Program-made: the position numbers and the translations under genes
Part shown: positions 1 through 7,942 of the stretch, in pieces
Position numbering within the stretch: the stretch's first letter is position 1
How the letters are laid out: each line of letters begins with the position of its first letter
The notes under the pieces: model-generated
Databases searched by the model: none
What the model was told of the DNA's origin: nothing
What the model saw: only the letters and a program-made list of their open reading frames with translations
Origin: Clostridium sp. M62/1
GTDB taxonomy: Bacteria > Bacillota > Clostridia > Lachnospirales > Lachnospiraceae
Direction of reading: 5' to 3'
Assembly: GCF_020736365.1 (NCBI RefSeq)
Contig: NZ_CP085988.1
Location: 2,486,001 to 2,550,000 of the forward strand
DNA: 64,000 nucleotides

Positions 1-129
1 GCCAAAGTAATTCAATCCCGCATCACCCAGTACGATCATAACATCGTCCCGCTTTGTACCCATAACAGAGCAGAAGTCTCCAATCTGCCGGAAATCCCCG
101 TGAGTATCTCCTGTAACATATACCGCCAT
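1..129 (-). CDS. Metallophosphoesterase, N-terminal fragment (runs off the left edge)
   Basis: The 43 visible residues begin MAVYVTGDTHGDFRQIG and include GDAGLNY. The GDTHG motif is the first metal-binding block of calcineurin-like phosphoesterases (D-x-H), and GDAG fits the second block. The catalytic histidines further along are outside the window, so substrate and exact family cannot be given. The gene lies 33 bases downstream of the next minus-strand gene and probably shares its transcript. Confidence 0.7.
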   Translation of the reverse strand, partial: MAVYVTGDTHGDFRQIGDFCSVMGTKRDDVMIVLGDAGLNYFG

Positions 130-162
130 TGTGTCGCCGCCTCCAATCTGCTCAGCTATCCT

Positions 163-783
163 CTAATCCCACAGGTCGTAAAACCATTTCGAAAACAGGT
201 CAAATGCCTTATTCTTGCATTCTTCCCTGTATTGTTCCAGTTTCTTCTCTTCTTCGTCATATCTCTTGCAGAGTTCTTTATATTCCGGCAGTTCGCGCAT
301 GCCGTGGTAGGTAATGACATTCTGCTCGCTGTCACGTTTCCGCTCTTCCGGCGTCCTCAGTTTCTCCCCAAGCAGCCCGTATTTGTCCATAAACAGCGAA
401 AATGCCTTGGAATGCTCTTCTTCATATGGATTTTTGCACCTGCACTGTCTTTCATCCGCCTCCCGGAACAGAAAAATCATTTCATCCAGGATCCGATCCC
501 ACTCGCCGTGGCAGGTATCATTGACCAGGAACCCTTCCTCATTTTGGTAATTCTCTCCCAGTATGCCGGGGCTTCCGTGACGGCATTTCTTATATTCCTC
601 CAGCATATCCGGGACGACATCCAGGAACCAGTCCCGGATGCTCCACAGATCCTTTCCGCAGTATCCTTTCGTAATCCTTTGTCTGCAGCAGCGCAGATCC
701 AGACGGAACTGCCTCACGATTGCCTTCCAGTCCTTTTTGTATTTGTACCATCGGTAAGGCTCCCGGTCCCAAACATTTCTCAT
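163..783 (-). CDS. Hypothetical protein, 206 aa
   Basis: No family is recognised. The protein is rich in charged and aromatic residues, has no signal peptide or membrane segment, and its last 60 residues (YKELCKRYDEEEKKLEQYREE) look like a coiled coil. The start is set at the ATG giving MRNVWDREPYRW, preceded by a purine-rich stretch; an in-frame extension of 23 residues reaches further upstream but overlaps a TATAGTATAATG sequence that could be its promoter. It sits directly upstream of the phosphoesterase fragment and divergently from kptA. Confidence 0.55.
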   Translation of the reverse strand: MRNVWDREPYRWYKYKKDWKAIVRQFRLDLRCCRQRITKGYCGKDLWSIRDWFLDVVPDMLEEYKKCRHGSPGILGENYQNEEGFLVNDTCHGEWDRILDEMIFLFREADERQCRCKNPYEEEHSKAFSLFMDKYGLLGEKLRTPEERKRDSEQNVITYHGMRELPEYKELCKRYDEEEKKLEQYREECKNKAFDLFSKWFYDLWD

Positions 784-983
784 TTGGCGCTCACTCTCTT
801 TCTGTAACCTGGTAAATACCATCATTATACTATAAATGGGCGCAAAATACATTGAACCACAGGTTGAATTGTCGCTGTCGCTGTGGATTCATAAGCACCG
901 GAATGCTTCACAGGAATACTTGATTTTGGATCCATCGCCGGGTAGAATACCCCTATAGAATCAATCGAAAGGAAGTGATCACC

Positions 984-1535
984 GTGAATCTGACTGCCAT
1001 CAGCCGCTATATCAGCCTGATCCTGCGCCATAAGCCGGAAGTCATCGGCATTACCCTGAACGAACACGGGTGGGCCGACGTAAATGCGCTGATCCGGGGG
1101 ATTAGGGAAACCAGGGAACCCGCCTTCTCCAAGGAACTGCTGGACGAAATCGTCCGCACCGACAGCAAACAGCGCTATGCTTACAATGAAGACCATTCAT
1201 TGATCCGGGCCAGCCAGGGCCACTCCATTCCCGTGGATGTGGAGCTGACGCAGGCCATGCCGCCGGAGTTCCTCTGGCACGGCACAGGGGAGAAATATAC
1301 GGCTTCCATTGAGAAAACCGGCCTGATCCCCAAAAGCCGGCTTTACGTCCATCTTTCCAAGGATATGGATACAGCCATTGCCGTAGGAAAACGGCATGGA
1401 AAACCTGTTGTTTATCAGGTCAGCGCTGGGCGTATGGCGCGGGCCGGTTACGCCTTCTATCTTTCCGCAAACGGTGTATGGTTGACAAAGGAAGTTCCCA
1501 CAGAATTTTTTCAAAGACTTCCGCAGGAAATTTAA
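984..1535 (+). CDS. kptA: RNA 2'-phosphotransferase (Tpt1/KptA family)
   Basis: Enzymes of this family transfer the 2'-phosphate of RNA to NAD, producing ADP-ribose 1'',2''-cyclic phosphate. The N-terminal winged helix carries ISLILRHKPE, whose R-H-K-P block is typical, followed by HGWADVNALI. The ADP-ribosyltransferase half has LWHGTGEKY, YVHLSKD and VYQVSAGRM, matching the family's NAD-pocket blocks. At 183 aa it is of normal length. GTG at 984 is chosen because AAGGAAG lies eight bases upstream; GTG at 975 is the alternative. It is the only plus-strand gene among minus-strand accessory genes. Bacterial physiological substrates are uncertain; a role in RNA repair next to defence genes is only inference. 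Confidence 0.9.
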   Translation: MNLTAISRYISLILRHKPEVIGITLNEHGWADVNALIRGIRETREPAFSKELLDEIVRTDSKQRYAYNEDHSLIRASQGHSIPVDVELTQAMPPEFLWHGTGEKYTASIEKTGLIPKSRLYVHLSKDMDTAIAVGKRHGKPVVYQVSAGRMARAGYAFYLSANGVWLTKEVPTEFFQRLPQEI

Positions 1536-1623
1536 ACCGGCTATAAAAAAGATACGGGAGCTGCATCCGCGCTGCTCCCGCACCTTTTTGCTTCCAGTAT
1601 GCTATGATTCCGCTTATCAGCCA

Positions 1624-1989
1624 TCACTCTGATTCGGAAACAGCGGCAAACTCTGCATATCCCGTCTCATATTCCACATAAATTGTGGACGTATCATTGG
1701 AAACATATATCTTCTGACCCACCTCAACACGGCTTCCGCACCAATCCTCCGCAGGTTCCTGTCTATTGTCTACTTCTTTTACTTCGCCAACCTGCTCATA
1801 ACCATCCGGAAGTGGATGATCAAATCCATCCGCCGTATAGAAATAAATTACCCCATTGTACATAATCTGCGGACGCTGCACCTCTCCGGATGGATACCCG
1901 GTCGGAGTCGGTTCATCATGATTGGGGTTACAGCCGCTTAAGCCGAGCAGGCAAAGCATGATCAAAAGAATTTCTATTCTCTTTTTCAT
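1624..1989 (-). CDS. Small predicted lipoprotein, 121 aa
   Basis: A lysine-rich N-terminus and hydrophobic core end in the lipobox LSGC, so the mature protein should begin at Cys20 and be anchored on the outer face of the membrane. The rest is acidic, with a predicted beta-rich segment (EVGQKIYVSNDTSTIYVEY). GGAGG lies ahead of the ATG. No family is recognised. It heads the left end of a run of small envelope-protein genes on the same strand. Confidence 0.7.
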   Translation of the reverse strand: MKKRIEILLIMLCLLGLSGCNPNHDEPTPTGYPSGEVQRPQIMYNGVIYFYTADGFDHPLPDGYEQVGEVKEVDNRQEPAEDWCGSRVEVGQKIYVSNDTSTIYVEYETGYAEFAAVSESE

Positions 1990-2050
1990 ACGATTGATTC
2001 CTCCAGAATGTCTAATTTGTGAACCGTCTTATTCCCAGGTAAATAGAAAA

Positions 2051-2275
2051 TCAAAAGCGAGATGTACCGTTCTTATAATCAAATAAAATCAGGCCGCACT
2101 CTTTACAGATAAAGCCTGGAAAATCTGTTCCCGTAAATGCCTTTCGGGCAATCATAACATCATCCTCACACTCAGGATTTAATGAAATTTTATGTTTTCT
2201 TTTGTTAAATGCGACAATCTTCGATGTCTGTAAATAACCCGGCTTCATATCTTTTCCACACTTAGGACATTTCAT
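2051..2275 (-). CDS. Zinc-ribbon protein, 74 aa
   Basis: Two C-x2-C knuckles are visible, MKCPKCGKDM at the N-terminus and FICKECGLILF near the C-terminus, giving a four-cysteine zinc ribbon separated by a short basic beta region. It resembles the small PF20097/DUF6487-type zinc ribbons; function unknown. The start at 2275 is preferred because AAGGAGT lies eight bases upstream; ATG at 2281 would leave only two. It follows the 49-residue membrane protein closely. Confidence 0.65.
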   Translation of the reverse strand: MKCPKCGKDMKPGYLQTSKIVAFNKRKHKISLNPECEDDVMIARKAFTGTDFPGFICKECGLILFDYKNGTSRF

Positions 2276-2312
2276 CAGCATTACTCCTTTTTGCTCATCA
2301 ATGAACTGTGAG

Positions 2313-2462
2313 CTAGTTGTTTTTCTCTTTCCAAAAACACCCCATAGAAATAATTCCAAAACCTACAACTCCCAGCGTATAAGCCCAAAAATTATTTGTG
2401 CTAAGTGCAATTCCTAATAAAATAATACCAATACCCAACAATTCAATTCTGATGCCTTTCAT
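2313..2462 (-). CDS. Two-helix small membrane protein, 49 aa
   Basis: The reading frame begins MKGIRIELLGIGIILLG, then STNNFWAY, and a second hydrophobic segment TLGVVGFGIISMG, ending in the basic tail FWKEKNN. This is a hairpin of two membrane helices with a charged C-terminus. A strong GGAGGTG ribosome site stands seven bases before the ATG, which is the best evidence that it is translated. It sits between the zinc-ribbon gene and another membrane-protein gene on the same strand. No function is known. Confidence 0.6.
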   Translation of the reverse strand: MKGIRIELLGIGIILLGIALSTNNFWAYTLGVVGFGIISMGCFWKEKNN

Positions 2463-2497
2463 AACGCAACACCTCCGTATTTTAATTTATGCTATTT

Positions 2498-2734
2498 TCA
2501 TTCACCCTTTTTCACTTTTTCCCTAATCATGACCTTCACAAGCATCGCCGCTAAAATAATCGCGCCTGATACGATGCCAAACAGCAGGATAGCCGTGTAC
2601 CATGGTGCGGATGACACCGCATAAATCTCAGGATGCGTCGTATAATCCCAGTATGTATAAACGCTTCTTGCCAAAAACACTCCGATAAACGCCCCAATCA
2701 GACAGTTTAAAAATGTATTGAGTTTATTCCACAT
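2498..2734 (-). CDS. Small membrane protein, 78 aa
   Basis: Two hydrophobic segments are separated by a short loop: LNTFLNCLIGAFIGVFLARS and AILLFGIVSGAIILAAMLVK, with a basic C-terminus IREKVKKGE. MWNKLNTF is taken as the start because GGGAGCGGG precedes it; a longer frame upstream overlaps the preceding gene. The neighbouring gene on the same strand also encodes a membrane-anchored protein, and its stop codon lies just upstream, so the two are likely co-transcribed. Family not recognised. Confidence 0.6.
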   Translation of the reverse strand: MWNKLNTFLNCLIGAFIGVFLARSVYTYWDYTTHPEIYAVSSAPWYTAILLFGIVSGAIILAAMLVKVMIREKVKKGE

Positions 2735-2759
2735 AGAGTCCCGCTCCCTTAAACAACCA

Positions 2760-3164
2760 TCAGCCCTCAAAATCATCGTCCAGCAGCTGCACCTTCAAGA
2801 CTTCCTGGATCCCGGCTGGAGATGTTTCCTGTACCAGTCCCGTAAAGGTAATCGAAATGTTGTCACCCTCTTCCAGGTCTTTGGGGCTGATCCTCGTCCC
2901 TCGCCACAGATAAGAGGTCTCTTCCATTACGGGAAATGTAAATCTGCCCCTGAAATTAATATCATTGATCTCCATGCCCTGGACCGTTATGGAACTGTCG
3001 GTAATGTCGGTAATGGCCGCGTAGAACGTCTCGGTCTCATAACTGACTGCCGCACGTTCCATCCGGTCATACGCCGTCTTATATCCGATCAGATATGCTC
3101 CGACAGCAATAAAAATCATTAAAACTGCTGTGCCGGCATAACGCATTGTTTTTCCATTCATCAT
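2760..3164 (-). CDS. Membrane-anchored protein with beta-rich extracytoplasmic domain, 134 aa
   Basis: One N-terminal membrane helix (AGTAVLMIFIAVGAYLIGY) is followed by about 100 residues with the pattern of an OB-like or small beta barrel fold (ITDSSITVQGMEIND, DNISITFTGLV). That layout is like DUF3221/YobA-type envelope proteins, but the identity is not secure. ATG at 3164 or 3161 fits the GGGGTGG ribosome site; GTG at 3170 overlaps it. It is upstream of the small membrane protein on the same strand. Confidence 0.6.
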   Translation of the reverse strand: MMNGKTMRYAGTAVLMIFIAVGAYLIGYKTAYDRMERAAVSYETETFYAAITDITDSSITVQGMEINDINFRGRFTFPVMEETSYLWRGTRISPKDLEEGDNISITFTGLVQETSPAGIQEVLKVQLLDDDFEG

Positions 3165-3217
3165 GTCCACCCCGCTTTTGCGTTTCCTATCCTGATATTC
3201 ACGTCGATTAAAAGCGG

Positions 3218-4087
3218 TCAGTCCGCCTGCGCATCCGTTTCCTCTGTCCTGGAAATTCCGCTTTCATCCAGCAGATCCGCCGGGACGGCACTGATGCACG
3301 CCTGCTCTTCTTCACTTAAACCATTATACCACGCAAGCCACCGGAGGGTATCCTCCGACAGTCCGCTTTTATCATGCCATCTTCCCGCAAAATAAACCCG
3401 ATTGTCGTCCACGTACCGCCGCTCAAATACCAGCCATTTGCCATCCATGCACACTTCCAGGGTTCCTTCCTCCGGCCCCCACTGATATCCATACCCGGTG
3501 CCGAAATTGGACTGGTTGTTTTCAGACGGCACTTCCGTCCGCTCCACCGCAGATGTGATCTCGCCGTCCATGACGCCGCATCGGCCCGTAACCGTGCTTT
3601 CCCTTCCGGTGTCATAATACATCGCCCCGCCCGCCATAACCATGGGAATCCTGTCATTTAGCGGCGCTTCCCCTGATTTCAGCAGACTGTCCAAAAGCTC
3701 GCCAAGGGCTGGGGCCGGCTTGTAGATCCCCTGGTAGGACTGCTCCACATAATCCGTGCCTTCCGTTTCGTAATAGAAAATCGTGTAAACACGGCCTTCG
3801 GTATCTTCAAAATGAATGGATGTATATGCATCCGCCTGCGGGACATCCTGCACAGACTGCAGGTTTGTTGGTTCCATGTCCGCCAGAATGGAAAGCAGTT
3901 CGCCGATCTGTTCCCGGTTCCCGCAGTCCGCAGCCACTCCATCCCGCTCCACGGAAACCGTCCGCACCTGTTCCTCCGGCGGCAGCACGGCAGGTTCCGC
4001 CGCGGGAGACGGACTGCAGGCGGAGATTACTGCCACACAAGCCATCCACATCATTCCGATAAATCCTTTTTTTAATCCATGACTCAT
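3218..4087 (-). CDS. Predicted lipoprotein, 289 aa
   Basis: A signal peptide (MSHGLKKGFIGMMWMACVAV) ends in the lipobox ISAC, followed by a Ser/Pro/Ala-rich linker. The mature part has a first domain (residues about 40 to 130) and an acidic tryptophan-containing C-terminal part (GRWHDKSGLSEDTLRWLAWYNGLSEEEQ is split here: GRWHDKSG then TLRWLAWYNGLS). GGGGGAGG precedes the ATG. No catalytic motif and no named family are visible. It is the most upstream gene of the small envelope cluster. Confidence 0.65.
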   Translation of the reverse strand: MSHGLKKGFIGMMWMACVAVISACSPSPAAEPAVLPPEEQVRTVSVERDGVAADCGNREQIGELLSILADMEPTNLQSVQDVPQADAYTSIHFEDTEGRVYTIFYYETEGTDYVEQSYQGIYKPAPALGELLDSLLKSGEAPLNDRIPMVMAGGAMYYDTGRESTVTGRCGVMDGEITSAVERTEVPSENNQSNFGTGYGYQWGPEEGTLEVCMDGKWLVFERRYVDDNRVYFAGRWHDKSGLSEDTLRWLAWYNGLSEEEQACISAVPADLLDESGISRTEETDAQAD

Positions 4088-4225
4088 AACGCCCGCCTCC
4101 CCCGTAATGCAATCTTCAACGTCCGGTTCCTTTAATAAAACTATACCATATTCCGGCGCTCCGTGTATTACTTATGCCTTACATTTTATTAAAATCTCCG
4201 ATTAGATGACAGCGATCCACGGCAC

Positions 4226-5251
4226 TTAAACTTCCAGTATCCCGTCATCCTGCGCTTGTCTTTTGGAGCCTTTGGGCTGCTTTCCGCTCCGCGCAGACGG
4301 AAGTTCCTCAAAACAGCTGTAAGCGGGATAGAACCTGTAAGGGATGCGGATCCCGACAGCCCCGTATCTCTGTTTCAGTACGCAGACCTCCAGTTCCCGC
4401 GGGTTCTGCCCCTGTGCCTGAAAAACATCAAAGTCCCTGGCCCCGACACCCCTGTACTGCATCCCCAGCACGGTATCGCAGGAATATTCAATGCTCCCGG
4501 TATCCTTATACGATCGGAGGGATACCGGCTGGTCGTAGCTTTCCCGGTTGAGGCTGCTGATCAGGACAACCGGCAGTTTCCTGGAATCACTCAGGGACTT
4601 AAGCACACGTAGGCTTTCATCCACTGCCTGCTTGTCGGTAAGGCTGCCCTTTCCTTCCGGCGCGGCAAGGATCTGCAGGTAGTCCACGATGACCACCGGG
4701 ATAACCCCAAATGCGGATATGTATTTTTCCACATACTGTGCGATGTCCTCCGCGGTCCATGCCTTGGCCCCGCATTCTTCCACCGTGATGGTACGGCTGC
4801 GCTTTTCCACTTTCCCGGCGGCTTCTTCCACGGCCATCCATTCGCGGCCCGTAAGCTTTATAACGGCCGTGCGGCTTCTCAGCTCGCCGGATGTCTTTAA
4901 CAGACCTGCGGATGTTTCATGCCAGTCCATGTAAAGCTGCCTGCTGACAGCCTTTGCCGCCAGATCCACGGGCTTCATTTCCAGGGAAATCACAATCACA
5001 TGGGTCCCCTCTGCTGCCATTTGTTCCGCCATCTGCATCACATAGGTTGATTTTCCCAAGGACGGGACCGCGCCAAGACAGTGAAGTCCGGCAGTCAGTC
5101 CGCCGCCAAGGCACCTGTCCAGTTCCGCGTATCCGGTCGGGCGGCAGGCTTCAAATACGGCGTCATCCGCCTTCCCAATCAGCGCCGCCGCATTGGACAG
5201 ACGCTTCCGCGTATTCCGTTCGCGGAAAACAGTTAAGTCATCGTTAGTCAT
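4226..5251 (-). CDS. DnaB-like replicative helicase, RecA-fold domain only
   Basis: The 341-residue protein begins with a short leader and then matches the C-terminal ATPase domain of DnaB. Walker A is GAVPSLGKST (about residues 60 to 69), HVIVISLEM is the next conserved strand, Walker B is VVIVDYLQIL, and SSLNRESYDQP corresponds to the DnaB switch region. The 150-residue DnaB N-terminal hexamerisation domain is missing, so this is a mobile-element-type helicase and not the chromosomal DnaB. AAGGAG lies eight bases from the ATG. The neighbouring iterons and initiator-like gene suggest it serves replication of this island. Confidence 0.8.
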   Translation of the reverse strand: MTNDDLTVFRERNTRKRLSNAAALIGKADDAVFEACRPTGYAELDRCLGGGLTAGLHCLGAVPSLGKSTYVMQMAEQMAAEGTHVIVISLEMKPVDLAAKAVSRQLYMDWHETSAGLLKTSGELRSRTAVIKLTGREWMAVEEAAGKVEKRSRTITVEECGAKAWTAEDIAQYVEKYISAFGVIPVVIVDYLQILAAPEGKGSLTDKQAVDESLRVLKSLSDSRKLPVVLISSLNRESYDQPVSLRSYKDTGSIEYSCDTVLGMQYRGVGARDFDVFQAQGQNPRELEVCVLKQRYGAVGIRIPYRFYPAYSCFEELPSARSGKQPKGSKRQAQDDGILEV

Positions 5252-5666
5252 ATGGTCATCTCCTTCTTACATTTTATCAAAACGGCCGTCGTGCCTTCCA
5301 ATGCGTCCGGCTTAGGAGGCGTCAGGGGCGTGGATGCAACACGCACCCGCCTCCGTATCGGAACCCCATGGTTTTACTTCGTTTAATAAACGGTTGGCGG
5401 CCATTATCCTTCACGTCGGATAATACGCCAGACCGGCAGACACGGCAGCGCACCGCATTTACGGTCCAGACTGTCCATCACCTTACGCCTTCGCTAGTAC
5501 AGCCGCCGGGGCACAAGGGACAAGGCGCAGGCGGGCTCCCGTGCCCGGACGGAGCCGCAGGCCCTGCAGTTACCTACAGTTACCTACTGGTAACTACATC
5601 CCAAAAACCGGCACCCGGAAAACCCTTATTTTATCAGCAAAATCGACCCAATACGGCATTTATGGG
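5252..5666. other. Gene-free stretch before the iterons, possible origin region
   Basis: No convincing gene is present in these 415 bases. The DNA is GC-rich and contains short symmetrical pieces: TTATCC and GGATAA eight bases apart near 5405, and GTTACC-TACT-GGTAAC near 5580 next to a direct repeat of CAGTTACCTA. Lying between a helicase gene and tandem iterons, it may be part of a replication origin, which is inference. Confidence 0.35.
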
Positions 5667-5754
5667 AATCACCACTTTTCGGTGGTCCAATCACCACTTT
5701 TCGGTGGTTCAATCATCACTTTTCGGTGGTCCAATCATCACTTTTCGGTGGTCT
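5667..5754. repeat. Four tandem 22-bp iterons
   Basis: The unit AATCACCACTTTTCGGTGGT plus two bases is repeated four times with no gap, at 5667, 5689, 5711 and 5733; units 3 and 4 have AATCATCAC and the last two bases vary. The 22-bp period places every copy on the same DNA face. Units 1 and 2 each contain the inverted repeat ACCAC/GTGGT. The fourth unit encodes the last residues and stop of the initiator-like gene. Tandem iterons beside a rep gene are the usual initiator-binding array of theta replicons. Confidence 0.8.
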
Positions 5755-6676
5755 CCCCCAGCAGGATCTCCACCCCCGTAATGGTATTTCCCTCCCTGGT
5801 TTCTGAATATCCCGCAATGTAACCGGCCTGCCGGAAGGCATCCAGTATCTGTTTGACCACCTTATGTACTTTGGCCCGTTTGTTGAGCCAGGAGGATCTT
5901 GATGCAAAATCTTCCTCCCTGTACCCCAGTTCGGCAAACATTCCCTTTTCACGCTGGGCTTTCCTGTCATACCACTCATAACGGATACGGCGGCTGTAGA
6001 CTGTGGCTTTTTCCTTTTTCATCCGGGCAATCCGCTTCAGCAGATACCGCTTCAGGATAACATTCTCATCCGTATCCGGCAGGAACCCTCCCGTGGAAGC
6101 CAACAGCTCGATCGGGACACTAATCATCTGCTTTATTCTTTCGGCATATGCATAAAGTGCGGGCAATTCCAGCAGCCTGTACCCTTCCACAACCGTCTGA
6201 TTGCCGGACTGTATTTCCACGCTTGATACCGGCAGGAAATAGCTCCGGTACTTTGCTGTTTCATTCTTTTCGATTAATTTTCTGGCCCTCAGCTCATTCG
6301 TACAGTCAATCGTAATCAGGATAAGCCGCAGTTTCTCCACGCTTTCCTTCAGCCTGGCGATTTTTTGTGCCGTAATGTCCTGGTCCATGTTGCCGGACAT
6401 GACCCGGATGACGGTCTGCAGTGAAAATGTCTGGTATCCGCTTTTATACAGCGTATAGAACGCATCCATGACAGCCATATCATACGGAGAAATATCATTG
6501 CATGACAGCTGTATGTTTTTATCCTGACACAGATTGACCAAGGTTACGACCTTCCGGCTGGGAAGGGTGGAAACCCGGATCATCTGTTTTTCCGCCATCC
6601 CCTTGTTAACGGTCAGCATATTCGCCACTTTACAGTTATTCATGCATTCCTTTTTAACTTTTATCGATCCGCCCAT
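5738..6676 (-). CDS. Replication-initiator-like protein, 312 aa
   Basis: No exact family is certain. The protein has a helical N-terminal half with a winged-helix-like stretch (SPYDMAVMDAFYTLYKSGY, SLQTVIRVMSG) and a second half with KRYLLKRIARMKKEK and YEWYDRKAQREKG, the general layout of plasmid initiators with two winged helices. The strongest argument is position: its last codons lie inside a 22-bp iteron array. ATG at 6676 is used because GAGGAGG stands six bases upstream. It would bind the iterons and open the origin, with the solitary DnaB-like helicase gene just downstream as a likely partner. Function is inferred from context. Confidence 0.6.
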   Translation of the reverse strand: MGGSIKVKKECMNNCKVANMLTVNKGMAEKQMIRVSTLPSRKVVTLVNLCQDKNIQLSCNDISPYDMAVMDAFYTLYKSGYQTFSLQTVIRVMSGNMDQDITAQKIARLKESVEKLRLILITIDCTNELRARKLIEKNETAKYRSYFLPVSSVEIQSGNQTVVEGYRLLELPALYAYAERIKQMISVPIELLASTGGFLPDTDENVILKRYLLKRIARMKKEKATVYSRRIRYEWYDRKAQREKGMFAELGYREEDFASRSSWLNKRAKVHKVVKQILDAFRQAGYIAGYSETREGNTITGVEILLGETTEK

Positions 6677-6750
6677 GTTATCCCTCCTCACGATTAATCC
6701 TTCTACCTATAATTGTGGGCGCGATAAGGCCAAAATTGGTTTTTTCTTTC

Positions 6751-6792
6751 AAAAAAATAAAAAAGCAGACGAAATTAGTCGCTTCGCCTGCT
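6751..6792 (-). terminator. Rho-independent terminator
   Basis: AGCAGACGAA at 6764 pairs with TTCGCCTGCT at 6783 (one mismatch). Read on the minus strand, the stem is followed by a T-rich run. It should end the transcript of the 154-residue gene just upstream on that strand. Confidence 0.75.
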
Positions 6793-6841
6793 CTATTTGT
6801 CCTGTATTTCTTGTTTTCTTGTTTTATGACTGGTGTACAGC

Positions 6842-7306
6842 TTAAATTACCATTTCGTCAAAAAGGTCAAATCGTAAATCGAGTTCGAACGCCTCCCCTT
6901 TCGGCCGGATCAGCACGTCATCCGCCATTCTCAGCAACAGCAGCAACTCCTCTTTTCCGGCGTTCCTGGTCGGCTCTCCAAACAGTATCAACCCGGTCAC
7001 CATCTTAATAGAGCCATGCTCCTCATTGCTTTCCACGACAATGTCCGCATCAATTTTTCCAGCCAACTCCAATCCTATAATGGACAATTCCTTAAAGTAT
7101 TCTGTCTTCTCTGGATTACTGACTTTTTTGCATCGCCGCCGTTCCAATTCCATTCGATCCATCAGTTTCTTCCAGCCAATCGAATTTTCCTGCTTCTCAG
7201 CCTGGCGCTCTTCCTCAGTCATCGCCTCACGTTCTTTCCGAACCTCTGCTTCTGCCTCATCAAATTCACGTTTTGATGCCGTGTAATAATGCCTCTCTAT
7301 CCTCAC
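6842..7306 (-). CDS. Hypothetical protein, 154 aa
   Basis: The first 60 residues are strongly charged and helical (KREFDEAEAEVRKEREAMT, EEERQAEKQE), suggesting a coiled coil; the C-terminal half is mixed alpha/beta (DADIVVES, GSIKMVTGLILFGEP). No family is recognised. GTG is the start, eight bases after GGAGG. A TTGATG-N17-TATAAT promoter stands upstream, divergent from an XRE regulator gene and sharing an inverted repeat with it, so the regulator probably controls this gene. A terminator follows. Confidence 0.6.
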   Translation of the reverse strand: MRIERHYYTASKREFDEAEAEVRKEREAMTEEERQAEKQENSIGWKKLMDRMELERRRCKKVSNPEKTEYFKELSIIGLELAGKIDADIVVESNEEHGSIKMVTGLILFGEPTRNAGKEELLLLLRMADDVLIRPKGEAFELDLRFDLFDEMVI

Positions 7307-7350
7307 ACTGCTTTCCTCCCCTGTATCTGTTTGATTCCATCATATAGTCC

Positions 7351-7408
7351 ATTATATCTTGTACAATCAGATACATCAAGAAAAATATATACTATACCAA
7401 GATATAAT
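7351..7408. promoter_or_regulatory. Divergent promoters inside a shared inverted repeat
   Basis: TTATATCTTG (7352) and CAAGATATAA (7398) form a perfect 10-bp inverted repeat. The left arm contains the minus-strand -10 box (TATAAT, 7356 to 7351) with -35 TTGATG at 7379 to 7374, spacing 17. The right arm contains a plus-strand TATAAT at 7403. A repressor binding both arms would cover both -10 boxes; the XRE protein encoded to the right is the natural candidate. Confidence 0.6.
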
Positions 7409-7452
7409 AGGTCAGTATGTAGGGTACAATCATACAGAGGATGGTATCGCAT

Positions 7453-7770
7453 ATGTATGAAGATTTATTTTACAAACGGCTGGCAGAATTGAGAGCGAAT
7501 AAAGGCGTATCAGCACGGGACATGAGCCTGTCCATCGGGCAGAGTGCCGGTTACATTAATGCGCTCGAAAATCGGAACGGCTTCCCGTCCATGCAGGTTT
7601 TCTTTTATATCTGCGAATACCTTGGCGTCACTCCTGCGGAATTTTTTGAGGAAGGAAACCGGTATCCCGGTGAGTACCAGGAAATTCTGGCGGACTTGAA
7701 GCATCTCGATCAGGCCAGCCTTCAGAATGTGAAGGCAATCGTTAAGGGACTGGCGCATAAGGATAAATAG
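7453..7770 (+). CDS. XRE-family transcriptional regulator, 105 aa
   Basis: A Cro/CI-type helix-turn-helix occupies the N-terminal 65 residues (RLAELRANKGVSARDMSLS, then SAGYINALENRNGFPSM as the recognition region), ending in YLGVTPAEFFEE. The C-terminal 35 residues form an acidic helix pair. ATG at 7453 (MYEDLFYKR) aligns with the start of a paralogue in the IME at 48208. It probably binds the inverted repeat in its own divergent promoter region. Confidence 0.8.
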   Translation: MYEDLFYKRLAELRANKGVSARDMSLSIGQSAGYINALENRNGFPSMQVFFYICEYLGVTPAEFFEEGNRYPGEYQEILADLKHLDQASLQNVKAIVKGLAHKDK

Positions 7771-7826
7771 GTTCTTCAATCCCGTGCTCCCTGCGGGGTG
7801 GGGACTTATCACTCAAACCACTAATT

Positions 7827-7859
7827 GTTAATCAGTCCGCTGAAAATCGGAGGATTAAC
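7827..7859. repeat. Hairpin downstream of the vsr gene
   Basis: GTTAATC and GATTAAC form the outer stem and TCCG/CGGA an inner stem around an eight-base loop. Neither strand has a clear T-run after it, so it is only terminator-like. It lies in the gap between the convergent XRE and vsr genes. Confidence 0.4.
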
Positions 7860-7942
7860 ATATGTTCAACGGCCATATTAACAGAAACTTCTTACCCATA
7901 TATAAACTATAACTGCACTTTCACTGCCTTTCTCTTTTACAA

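Noticed and set aside
5667..5754. CRISPR array
   Set aside because: The repeats are directly adjacent with no spacers; the layout is that of iterons.
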